Assembly (NCBI GenBank): GCA_021786375.1
Contig: JAJYNL010000091.1
Span: 1 to 34,276, forward strand
DNA length: 34,276 nucleotides
Reading direction: 5' to 3'
Origin: Actinomycetes bacterium
Lineage (GTDB): Bacteria > Actinomycetota > Acidimicrobiia > Acidimicrobiales > Acidimicrobiaceae
In this document: positions 14,707-21,370 of the stretch, piece by piece
Numbering within the stretch: position 1 is the first letter of the stretch
Layout of the letters: each line of letters opens with the position of its first letter
Translations under genes and position numbers: made by a program
Notes under the pieces: generated by a model
Told to the model about the DNA's origin: nothing
Databases searched by the model: none
What the model saw: the letters and a program-made list of their open reading frames with translations, nothing else

Positions 14707-16902
14707 ATGCTTTTGGCGGTGGTTGAGACCCGCAAGATCTTCGGGGGCACGACACATCTTGAGCGGGTCTTTTTCTATCTGCTCGCGCTGGTGGTGCTGG
14801 TCGTGTTCTTCGTGGGGCTTGGCCTCCGGGTGAAGAAGTACATGGCGGGGCGGCCGCTCGATGCGGGCCGCTTCCGTCGTGCGCGCGTGCCATTGGAGAA
14901 GCCGGGGGTATCGGCGCCTATTCCTCTCACCCAGACCGGGGTGGATATTGCCGCCAATCGCACCGTCAGCCGACGCAATCACGCTGTGGGCGGGGCCCAC
15001 CTGCTCCTCTTCTGGGGCTTCCTGGGGCTGCTGGCCGCGACCATCATCGTCGGCCTCGACTACGACGTCTACGGCAACCTCACCAGGATCTTCGGGGGCA
15101 AGGAGCTTTCCTTCTTCAAGGGGTGGTTCTACCTCGCCTACAACGCGGTCTTCGACACCGCCGGCCTGGCGGCGATCGTGGGTGCGGTGCTCTTGGCGGT
15201 GCGCCGGATCCGGGATTCCAAGTCCTCGGTGGAGCTGGACTACACCCGCGCCCAGAAGCCCAAGAGCGGATATTCCCGTGCGGCCATGACCGCGGGCGAT
15301 CACCTCTTCATCTTCGGGCTTATCTTCATCCTGGCCACCGGAATCCTGCTCCAGGGGCTGCGTATCGACGCGGCGGGCTTTCCTTCCTTCGAGCGCTGGA
15401 CCTGGCTGGGATATCTGGTCGCGGCGGGTTTCGGGGCGCTGGGCCTGCACGGCTCGACGGCCGTGACCGCGCACTTCTGGCTGTGGTGGGTGCACATCCT
15501 GACGGCGCTGGCCTTCGTTGCCTACCTTCCCTTCTCCAAGGCGCTGCACATGATCTCGGCTCCCGCCAACCTGATGGTGCGCGACCCGGGTAACACCCGC
15601 CGGCTCCCCCCGCCTCCCCCTGGTCACGCCGGATATCTGGACTTCTCCGACTTCACCTCCAAGGAGTTGCTCGGCTTCGACGCCTGCACCAAGTGCGGGC
15701 GCTGTCACTCGGTCTGCCCGGCCCGCACCGGAGGAGCGCCCCTTTCCCCGCGCGACCTCATCCTCGACCTGCGCCAGTATGCCGACCGCAAGCGCGGGAT
15801 CCCCATGGTCCTGGATTGGGAGGAGCGCCCCGATCAGAGCGGGCCCAAGAACCTGGAAGGGCGTCTGGCGGGAGAGGTGATCGAGCCGGCCACCCTCTGG
15901 TCCTGTACCACCTGCATGGCCTGCGTGGAGATCTGCCCGGTGGGCATAGAGCACGTCCCCACCATCGTCTCTTTGCGGCGTAGCCTGGTGGACGCGGGAG
16001 AGATGGATCCCACCCTGCAGGCGGCGCTGGAGAACATCGCCACCCAGGGCAACTCCTTTGGCAAGTCCTCGCGCATGCGGGCCCGTTGGACCAAGGGCCT
16101 CGAGGCGCCCATTCCCGACGCGCGCAAGGAGGAGGTCGAGTACCTCTGGTTCCTGGGGGACTTCGCCTCGTTCGACGAGCGTCTGCAGGAGATCTCCCGC
16201 ATGCTGGCCCGGGTGCTCACCTCCAACGGAATCAGCTTCGGGATTCTCTACGAGGACGAGCGCAACGCCGGCAACGACGTCCGCCGTGCCGGCGAGGAAG
16301 GCCTCTTCGAGATGCTGGTGGAGAAGAACATGGAGGCCTTCTCCAAGGCCAGCTTCCAGAAGATCTTCACCACCGACCCGCACAGCTTCAATACGCTGCG
16401 CAACGAGTATCCGGCCTATGGCCTGGACAAGCCGGTGATGCACTACTCGGAGCTGCTCGCCTCCCTGATCTCGCAGGGCCGTGTCTCGCTATCCGGCCTG
16501 GGCAAGAAGGTCACCTACCACGACCCCTGCTACCTGGGCCGCTACAACCGGGTCTTCGACGCTCCGCGCAGTGTGATCACCTCGGCCGGCTGCGACCTGG
16601 TGGAGATGCCGCGCAACCGCACCAACAGCTTTTGCTGTGGCGCCGGCGGTGGGCGGATCTGGATGGACGACTCGGTGTTGGAGGAGCGGCCCAGCCACAA
16701 CAGGATCCGTGAGGCCGCAGAGCTGGATGTCGGCTACTTCGTTGTGGCCTGCCCCAAGGACTACGCAATGTTCTCCGACGCCGTGAAGTCCACCGGCAAC
16801 GAGGGGCGCATGAAGGTGGTGGACATCGTCGAGCTATTTGCCGAGGCAAGCGGTGAGCTGGCTCTGGCGGGTTCGGCCCCGGAGGAGGCTCCCGAGTCAT
16901 GA
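14707..16902 (+). CDS. emo: Membrane Etf:quinone oxidoreductase (EMO), NarI-HdrC-HdrD fusion
   Basis: The gene encodes 731 residues. The N-terminus has about six transmembrane segments (near 20-42, 97-116, 147-166, 198-218, 232-250, 256-275) of NarI-like cytochrome b type, with histidines such as H98, H199, H256 and H263 available for heme. Then come two [4Fe-4S] motifs, C327/C330/C333/C337 and C400/C403/C406/C410. The HdrD-like part has C608 (HDPCYLGR), C643-C644 (CCGAGGG) and C682 in ACPKD, where the last Cys of CxxC is Asp. The N-terminal CCG half has no cysteine. Such proteins are annotated as HdrD-related iron-sulfur reductases; EMO passes Etf electrons to menaquinone. It follows etfA by three bases and is paralogous to the fusion protein at 7010. 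Confidence 0.87.
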   Translation: MLLAVVETRKIFGGTTHLERVFFYLLALVVLVVFFVGLGLRVKKYMAGRPLDAGRFRRARVPLEKPGVSAPIPLTQTGVDIAANRTVSRRNHAVGGAHLLLFWGFLGLLAATIIVGLDYDVYGNLTRIFGGKELSFFKGWFYLAYNAVFDTAGLAAIVGAVLLAVRRIRDSKSSVELDYTRAQKPKSGYSRAAMTAGDHLFIFGLIFILATGILLQGLRIDAAGFPSFERWTWLGYLVAAGFGALGLHGSTAVTAHFWLWWVHILTALAFVAYLPFSKALHMISAPANLMVRDPGNTRRLPPPPPGHAGYLDFSDFTSKELLGFDACTKCGRCHSVCPARTGGAPLSPRDLILDLRQYADRKRGIPMVLDWEERPDQSGPKNLEGRLAGEVIEPATLWSCTTCMACVEICPVGIEHVPTIVSLRRSLVDAGEMDPTLQAALENIATQGNSFGKSSRMRARWTKGLEAPIPDARKEEVEYLWFLGDFASFDERLQEISRMLARVLTSNGISFGILYEDERNAGNDVRRAGEEGLFEMLVEKNMEAFSKASFQKIFTTDPHSFNTLRNEYPAYGLDKPVMHYSELLASLISQGRVSLSGLGKKVTYHDPCYLGRYNRVFDAPRSVITSAGCDLVEMPRNRTNSFCCGAGGGRIWMDDSVLEERPSHNRIREAAELDVGYFVVACPKDYAMFSDAVKSTGNEGRMKVVDIVELFAEASGELALAGSAPEEAPES

Positions 16903-17195
16903 TCGAGGAAGCGACCTGCAACGCGGACGGCTTCACCGGCAGCCCCCGGCAGTTGATCGAGCACTTTGATTCGGCCCATCCCGAGCTGGTGGAAATCATC
17001 TCCGAAGGCGGGCGCTGGTACTACCGGGTTCGCTGCCCCGCGTGCAGTGAGAGCCACCAGCGCCAGATCCGCCGTGGTGCGGGAGCGGACTTCGCGGAGG
17101 AGTACCGGGAGGAGATCCGCGCCGTCGGCCTGGACATCCTGCTCGGGCATTACCTGGGAGAGCACGTCCTGGGTGGGGAGGAGGGCCCCGCCTAG
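16899..17195 (+). CDS. 98-residue protein of unknown function with CxxC
   Basis: The gene encodes 98 residues, starting with an ATGA overlap with emo. Visible features: Cys7, then H22 and H27 in LIEHFDSAHPEL, a strand-like EIISEGGRWYYRVRC, C46-x2-C49 (RCPACSE) and H53. The Cys/His pattern could bind one zinc or an iron-sulfur cluster. The middle part resembles the conserved core of small proteins that contact a nucleic acid or another protein through a zinc knuckle, but I do not recognise a family. The C-terminal half is helical (EEYREEIRAVGLDILLGHYLGEHV). Tight coupling to emo suggests a role in maturation or regulation of that electron-transfer module. Its stop codon lies inside a 20-base palindrome. 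Confidence 0.7.
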   Translation: MIEEATCNADGFTGSPRQLIEHFDSAHPELVEIISEGGRWYYRVRCPACSESHQRQIRRGAGADFAEEYREEIRAVGLDILLGHYLGEHVLGGEEGPA

Positions 17196-17203
17196 GCGGG
17201 GCC
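17184..17203. promoter_or_regulatory. Perfect 20-bp palindrome overlapping a stop codon
   Basis: GGCCCCGCCTAGGCGGGGCC is a perfect palindrome that can fold into an 8-bp stem with a CTAG loop, with the TAG of the 98-residue protein in the loop. No T-run follows, so it is not a classical terminator; it may be an mRNA processing or attenuation site between the EMO part and the distal lipoate genes. Confidence 0.55.
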
Positions 17204-17244
17204 GCCACTGAGGGGCCGGGGGGAGCCGGCCAAGGAGGGTGAAG

Positions 17245-17682
17245 TTGGCGACACTGAACGGGTGCAACATCCCGGAGGAGCTTTACTACGTGGTGGAGAA
17301 GCACGTCTGGGCGCGCCCGGACGGGGACGAGGTGGTGGTGGGCCTGACCGACGTGGCGCAGAACATGGCCAAGACCATCATCTCGGTCACGGCCAAGGGT
17401 GCCGGCAAGCCGATCAAGCGCGGCAAGAGCGTTGCCACGGTGGAGAGCGGCAAATGGGTGGGTCCGGTTCCCTCCCCGGTGGAAGGGCAGGTGGTCGCCA
17501 TCAATGCGGCCCTGGTGGCCCATCCGGGGCTGTTGAACAGCGACCCCTATGGGGAGGGCTGGATTGCACGCCTGGCCCCGGAGAACTGGGACGCCGACGC
17601 CGCCGAACTGGTCACCGGGAGCGATGGGGTGGCCCAATATCAGGCCTTCCTCGACTCCCAGGGGATCTCCTGCACGGAGTGA
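17245..17682 (+). CDS. lbpA: Lipoate-binding protein (GcvH-like), copy 2
   Basis: The gene encodes 145 residues from TTG 17245. AAGGAGG at 17232-17238 is six bases from this TTG but would overlap a GTG start at 17239, so TTG is preferred. It is GcvH-like, with start ATLNGCNIPEELYYVVEKHVW, and the lipoylation lysine is Lys70 in VESGKWVGPVPSPVEG. DPYGEGW near the C-terminus is typical of GcvH-like proteins. No glycine cleavage partners are present, so it is taken as an sHdr lipoyl carrier. It is more like the copy at 17689 (ESxKWVGP shared) than the copy at 9343. Whether it is charged by the same enzymes is unknown. Confidence 0.85.
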   Translation: MATLNGCNIPEELYYVVEKHVWARPDGDEVVVGLTDVAQNMAKTIISVTAKGAGKPIKRGKSVATVESGKWVGPVPSPVEGQVVAINAALVAHPGLLNSDPYGEGWIARLAPENWDADAAELVTGSDGVAQYQAFLDSQGISCTE

Positions 17683-17688
17683 TCGACG

Positions 17689-18138
17689 ATGGAGGTCTGG
17701 GCGGGGTGCGCATTTCCCGAGGACGTGGTCTACGACCTCGACAGCGACACATGGGTTCGCGAGCTCGGGGACGGCGTGGCTGAGGTGGGGATGACCGATG
17801 TCTCCCAGTCACGCTCCGGCCGGCTGGTCCAGATCGGATGGAAGGATTCCGGGCGCAGGGTGGTGCGGGGACGCCCCCTCTGTGTGATAGAGAGTGCCAA
17901 ATGGGTGGGGCCTATGCGCTCCCCGCTCACCGGTGTGCTGGTGGCTGACAACCGTCCCGCCTTCGAGGCGGACATCGCGGTCGCCAATCGCGACCCTTAC
18001 GGCCTGGGCTGGTTCGTCCGGATCGAGATGGAGTCGCCCCAGGAGTTGGCCGGGCTCGTGAAGGCGGGGGAGGCCTTCGAGCACTACCGGCGGATTATCG
18101 ACGAGACCGGCCTTCGCTGCTTCCGCTGCGCGGACTGA
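17689..18138 (+). CDS. lbpA: Lipoate-binding protein (GcvH-like), copy 3
   Basis: The gene encodes 149 residues from ATG 17689, six bases after the previous stop, with a weak GGAG upstream. The lipoylation site is Lys71 in IESAKWVGPMRSPLTG, and DPYGLGWFVRIE is conserved with copy 2. It carries extra cysteines: Cys7, Cys65 near the lysine loop, and a C-terminal pair in GLRCFRCAD. The CxxC at the end is absent from copy 1; copy 2 ends in a single Cys (ISCTE). The tandem arrangement with copy 2 points to duplication followed by divergence, perhaps giving carriers for different steps. The intergenic hairpin at 18158-18182 separates it from the DsrE_2 gene. Confidence 0.82.
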   Translation: MEVWAGCAFPEDVVYDLDSDTWVRELGDGVAEVGMTDVSQSRSGRLVQIGWKDSGRRVVRGRPLCVIESAKWVGPMRSPLTGVLVADNRPAFEADIAVANRDPYGLGWFVRIEMESPQELAGLVKAGEAFEHYRRIIDETGLRCFRCAD

Positions 18139-18157
18139 CAGGGCGGCTCGCATCAGG

Positions 18158-18182
18158 CTTTGCCGCAGTGTGTGTGGCAAAG
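18158..18182 (+). other. Intergenic hairpin between lbpA copy 3 and dsrE_2
   Basis: CTTTGCC at 18158-18164 pairs with GGCAAAG at 18176-18182 around an 11-base GT-rich loop. There is no T-run, so a weak attenuator or processing site is more likely than a full terminator. Confidence 0.4.
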
Positions 18183-18203
18183 GAGAAACAGGGGGGAAAG
18201 ACA

Positions 18204-18707
18204 ATGAGCGAGAATTCGGAGGATTTCTCAGGGGCCAAGAAAATGGCCATGATTTGCTGGAGCTCGGATCTGGACCGCGTTTGGCCGGTGCTGATACTGG
18301 CCACCACCGCGGCCGCCTCCGGGCTGGAGGTGGACGTCTTCTTCACCTTCTGGGGCCTGCGGGTATTGCAGCGTAACGAGGTGCGCACCACTGGAAACAA
18401 CTGGATGCAGAAGATGGAGTCGGTGGTTGACCGCGGCGGCACCGACCACCTGAAGCTGGGCAAGATCCACTTCGGGGGAGCCGGGACCAAGATGATCAAG
18501 ATGCTGGCCAAGGAGTACAAGGTTGCGAGCCCCAGCGAGCTGCTGGAGATGGCCATGGACCTGGGGGTTCGCCTGCATCCCTGTCAGATGACCATGGAGC
18601 TCTACGGGCTCTCCAAGGACGACTTCATCGACGGCCTGCAGACCCCGATCGGCGCGGCATCCTTTATCGATATGGCGGCCGAAGCCGACATATCGATGTT
18701 CATCTGA
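18204..18707 (+). CDS. DsrE_2-family (DsrE/DsrF/DrsH-like) protein
   Basis: The gene encodes 167 residues from ATG 18204, fixed by GGGGGGAAAGACA just upstream; a GTG at 18168 also opens the frame but has no ribosome binding site. Family signatures are KKMAMICWSSDLDRVWP, EVDVFFTFWGLRVL and LGVRLHPCQMTMELYGL with Cys127, the conserved cysteine of DsrE_2 proteins, plus Cys18. Family members near TusA and rhodanese genes are thought to handle sulfane sulfur; no transmembrane segment is obvious here. It closes the sHdr cluster, which opens with a different DsrE protein. The 1-base spacing to the next gene implies co-transcription. Confidence 0.85.
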   Translation: MSENSEDFSGAKKMAMICWSSDLDRVWPVLILATTAAASGLEVDVFFTFWGLRVLQRNEVRTTGNNWMQKMESVVDRGGTDHLKLGKIHFGGAGTKMIKMLAKEYKVASPSELLEMAMDLGVRLHPCQMTMELYGLSKDDFIDGLQTPIGAASFIDMAAEADISMFI

Positions 18708-18708
18708 A

Positions 18709-19377
18709 TTGGAACGCGCACCTGCCGCGGGGGTCGTGTGGCTCCTTGCCGAGGACGCCGCGGTGGTGCGCGCCGTCACGCGAGTGTGCGCAGAGGCAGG
18801 GGCCGGACTTTATCGGACCCCTCCACCGTTGAATACGCCCTGCGTCGCCCTCGCCGACGCCTCGGGCTCAGGCCCGGCCGATCTGGTTGCCTCGGTACGG
18901 GCAGCGCTGCCCGAGGCCTACCTGCTTGGCTTCATGGCGGCTCCCGACCCCGATGGGTGGCGAGCCGCCGAGCGCGCCGGCTTTGACGAGGTGGCGAGCC
19001 GCGGAGCCCTGGGGCCGTCGCTCAGGCGTGCGCTTTCCCGGCTGACGGAGGGTGGGGGAGTGAGGTCCTATGCCATCTGCGATGCCCAGGATGTGGCGGG
19101 ACGGATCGGCTTCCTACTGGAAACAGAAGTGCCGGGTCTGGGCAAGGTGTCGCTCTTCCGCGAGCAGGGACGCCTGGTCTGTCTCGGAACCTGCCCCCAT
19201 CAGGGGGCCCCTTTGGGGCGCGGGGAGATCGAGGACGGCGTGGTCACCTGCCCTGCCCACGGCAGTCGTTTCGACATCCTGACCGGCGAACGCGTAAGAG
19301 GGCCGAGCGACTTCGACGTCCCATGCCACGGCGCCTACGAGCAGGGCGGGAGAATCTGGGTGCTGAAGCGGCTGTAA
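18709..19377 (+). CDS. Degenerate receiver-like domain fused to a Rieske [2Fe-2S] domain
   Basis: The gene encodes 222 residues from a TTG at 18709, one base after the previous stop; a GTG at 18736 is an alternative. Residues 8-112 look like a response-regulator receiver fold: acidic pocket LLAEDAAVV, a VALAD strand with Asp50 at the phosphorylation position, a FMAAP strand, and GFDEVASRGALGPSLRRAL at the end, where the usual Lys is absent. Residues 119-222 are a Rieske domain: C162-x-H164 (CPHQG), then C181-x2-H184 (CPAHG), all four ligands present with a 16-residue gap. It may be a soluble ferredoxin serving the sHdr or an assembly enzyme, with a pseudo-receiver for docking. I know no named family with this layout. 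Confidence 0.7.
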   Translation: MERAPAAGVVWLLAEDAAVVRAVTRVCAEAGAGLYRTPPPLNTPCVALADASGSGPADLVASVRAALPEAYLLGFMAAPDPDGWRAAERAGFDEVASRGALGPSLRRALSRLTEGGGVRSYAICDAQDVAGRIGFLLETEVPGLGKVSLFREQGRLVCLGTCPHQGAPLGRGEIEDGVVTCPAHGSRFDILTGERVRGPSDFDVPCHGAYEQGGRIWVLKRL

Positions 19378-19870
19378 CCGGCAATCGCGACGCTACGCGG
19401 ACTCCGACTCGCCAGAAGGCCGGGCGTTCGCCTCCACCATGTCGGCGATGTTTCCGGAGCTCGATGCGGACGTGCTCGCCAACGACGCGGTCGCCGCGGT
19501 GGCGACCTTCATCAAAGGAGTTGGTATCCCTGCGCGGCCGGATTGCCAGCCCCGCTCGGGTGCCAGTCGCGGCGCCTGTGATTCAGGCCAGGTATTCGAG
19601 CACCGGGCCAGGGGTGGAGACCGAAGCAACGCCGGTGTCACCGGCGCGGTTTGCGGTCGTTTCCAAGGGCGAACTCACCCGATGCAAGTTTCCCGGATGC
19701 CCGTCCGGAGCCTGTATCCGGCTGGTCTTGCAGGACGGCCTGCCCGGCACGTTGACCGTCAGCACGGCCCCAGGGGAGCATCCGCCTTCGGGAGCGGGTG
19801 CCTCCGGAAAGTCATGCCCGCCAACGTGACGACCCGAGTTCTCCAGGGCAACTTCGAAGTTGGAGCGGGG
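19378..19870. other. Gene-poor stretch, no supportable gene
   Basis: Several overlapping open frames exist (for example 19439-19873 plus, 19393-19641 minus), but none shows a recognisable domain, a good ribosome binding site and consistent codon usage together. The short peptide ELTRCKFPGCPSGACIRLV in one frame looks protein-like and might be a remnant of a decayed gene. No terminator or tRNA is seen. Confidence 0.5.
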
Positions 19871-20122
19871 TGACGATCAGGATGTATTTCCGGGCCGCCG
19901 AGGGGACGCGGGATGGCTCGATGTGCCTCAGTCCGAGCCGAGCAGCCCATTTCGCCGCGCGATCTCTTCGCGTAGCACGCCGCGCAGCATGTCTACTGAC
20001 GATCAGGATGTATTTCCGGGCCGCCGAGGGGACGCGGGATGGCTCGATGTGCCTCAGTCCGAGCCGAGCAGCCCATTTCGCCGCGCGATCTCTTCGCGTA
20101 GCACGCCGCGCAGCATGTCTAC
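19871..20122. repeat. Perfect 126-bp tandem duplication at the 3' end of arsR
   Basis: Bases 19871-19996 and 19997-20122 are identical and adjacent, each starting TGACGATCAGGATG and ending CATGTCTAC. The right copy contains the last ~69 coding bases of arsR including its stop; the left copy is a non-functional duplicate downstream of the gene. Confidence 0.93.
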
Positions 20123-20404
20123 GGCTTCCACCAGGCGGGGGTAGCGAAGCGTGTAGAAGATGCTGTTCCCCTTGCGCTCGGTGTCCACCAGTCCCCGCGT
20201 GCGCAGTATTGCCAGGTGCTGGCTCACGTTTGCCTGAGGAAGCCCGAGAGTGGTGGAGATCTCACCTACGCTCATCGCGCCGTTGGAAAGCGCCCAGATG
20301 ACCATCAGCCGCTTGGGGTCGTTGAGGGCCATGCACATGTTGGAGACGAGTTCCTCCATCTCCAGGCGTACCTGATCCGTGAGCTCGTTCTGCACGGCTG
20401 ACAT
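20054..20404 (-). CDS. ArsR-family transcriptional regulator
   Basis: The gene encodes 116 residues. The winged helix-turn-helix is MSVGEISTTLGLPQANVSQHLAILRTRGLVDTERKGN, typical of ArsR/SmtB repressors. Only one cysteine (Cys24, SNMCMAL) is visible, so classical thiolate metal sensing is unlikely. ArsR-type repressors (sHdrR, SoxR) control sulfur oxidation genes elsewhere, usually through a cysteine pair; this one lacks the pair. It is the nearest regulator to the sHdr cluster, opposite in orientation, and divergent from the PIG-L gene with a 177-base shared upstream region. It may regulate itself, the PIG-L gene or the sHdr cluster. Its 3' end lies within the 126-bp duplication, and the coding frame is intact. 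Confidence 0.85.
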   Translation of the reverse strand: MSAVQNELTDQVRLEMEELVSNMCMALNDPKRLMVIWALSNGAMSVGEISTTLGLPQANVSQHLAILRTRGLVDTERKGNSIFYTLRYPRLVEAVDMLRGVLREEIARRNGLLGSD

Positions 20405-20581
20405 TCCCCGAGTCCCCCTTGCCCCACGATCGCGTCCCGGCGGAAAGCCCGGTGCCGCCCGGGCGAAACGCCAGTCATAATCACCTGCTTATCCGTGGCA
20501 TTCTAATAGCCTTTGCATGCGTGGGGCGGGGCCAAGGCCGGTTGCCCTGCTCCACTCAAGCTTGCCTACCAGGAGGATCCC

Positions 20582-21367
20582 GTGTCCACTCTTGTCACCT
20601 TCCATGCCCACCCCGACGACGAGTGCATGGTCACCGGGGGCACCATCGCCCGTGCCGCCGCCGAAGGGGATCGGGTTGTACTGGTGGTGGCCACCGCTGG
20701 AGAGATGGGGGAGTATCCCGAGGGATTCGTCTCCGGTCCGGAGGAGCTGGCCGTCGTCCGGCGCGAGGAGCTGGCCCGCTCGGCGGAAATCCTCGGCATT
20801 GCCCGCGTGGTGCATCTGGCCTACCGCGATTCGGGAATGGCCGGTACCGAGGCAAACCAGGATCCGCGTTGCTTCGCCCGCGCAGAGTTGAGCGAGGCCG
20901 CGCGCCGGCTGGCTACGATTCTGGACGAGGAGAACGCCGACGCCATCACGGTCTACGACTCGAACGGTGGCTATGGCCATCCCGACCATATCATGGTCCA
21001 CAGGGTGGGCCTTGCGGCGGCGAACATGGCGGGAGTGGGAGAGGTGTTCCAGGCGACCCTGAACCGTGACCACATGCTCGCCCTTATCGAGGCTGCCTCC
21101 AGGGAGTATCCGGAGTTGGTCCCTGGGGAGATGCGGGCCGAATTCGAGGGCGGCCCCTTCGGCACCCCGGAATCGGAGATCGACACCACCGTCGACGTGA
21201 GTCCCTATCTGGGAAAGAAGCTGGACTCGCTACGCGCGCACGCCAGCCAGATCGGAAGCACCGGGTTTGCCCTGCGCTTGCCGGAGGAGGCCTTCGCGGC
21301 GGCCTTTACCACCGAGTGGTTCATCTCGGGCAACGGAAGCGGCGCCCGGAGGAGCTGGATCTTCTGA
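20582..21367 (+). CDS. PIG-L family (LmbE-like) deacetylase
   Basis: The gene encodes 261 residues from GTG 20582, preceded by AGGAGG at 20571-20576. The zinc-site motif HPDDE is at 10-14 and GHPDH at 132-136, the two hallmarks of PIG-L/LmbE N-acetyl-sugar deacetylases. In Actinobacteria the members MshB and Mca act in mycothiol synthesis and in mycothiol-conjugate cleavage; the sequence does not decide between them. The C-terminus (AAFTTEWFISGNGSGARRSWIF) fits the family. It is divergent from arsR. The upstream region contains TCATAAT near 20474, a possible -10 without a clear -35. Confidence 0.82.
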   Translation: MSTLVTFHAHPDDECMVTGGTIARAAAEGDRVVLVVATAGEMGEYPEGFVSGPEELAVVRREELARSAEILGIARVVHLAYRDSGMAGTEANQDPRCFARAELSEAARRLATILDEENADAITVYDSNGGYGHPDHIMVHRVGLAAANMAGVGEVFQATLNRDHMLALIEAASREYPELVPGEMRAEFEGGPFGTPESEIDTTVDVSPYLGKKLDSLRAHASQIGSTGFALRLPEEAFAAAFTTEWFISGNGSGARRSWIF

Positions 21368-21370
21368 GGT

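Noticed and set aside
14110-16443. Long minus-strand open frame (777 codons) under etfA and emo
   Set aside because: Rich in His/Arg/Gly with no domain; it mirrors the well-supported plus-strand genes, as do the frames at 3842-5056 minus and 23244-24374 plus.
9343-18138. Reading the lipoyl proteins as glycine cleavage H proteins
   Set aside because: No gcvP or gcvT is present, and they are embedded in an sHdr cluster with dedicated lipoate enzymes, which fits LbpA.
19439-19873. Possible gene of 144 codons
   Set aside because: No recognisable domain, no ribosome binding site, and it runs into the duplicated segment; it looks like a GC-driven frame or a decayed remnant.
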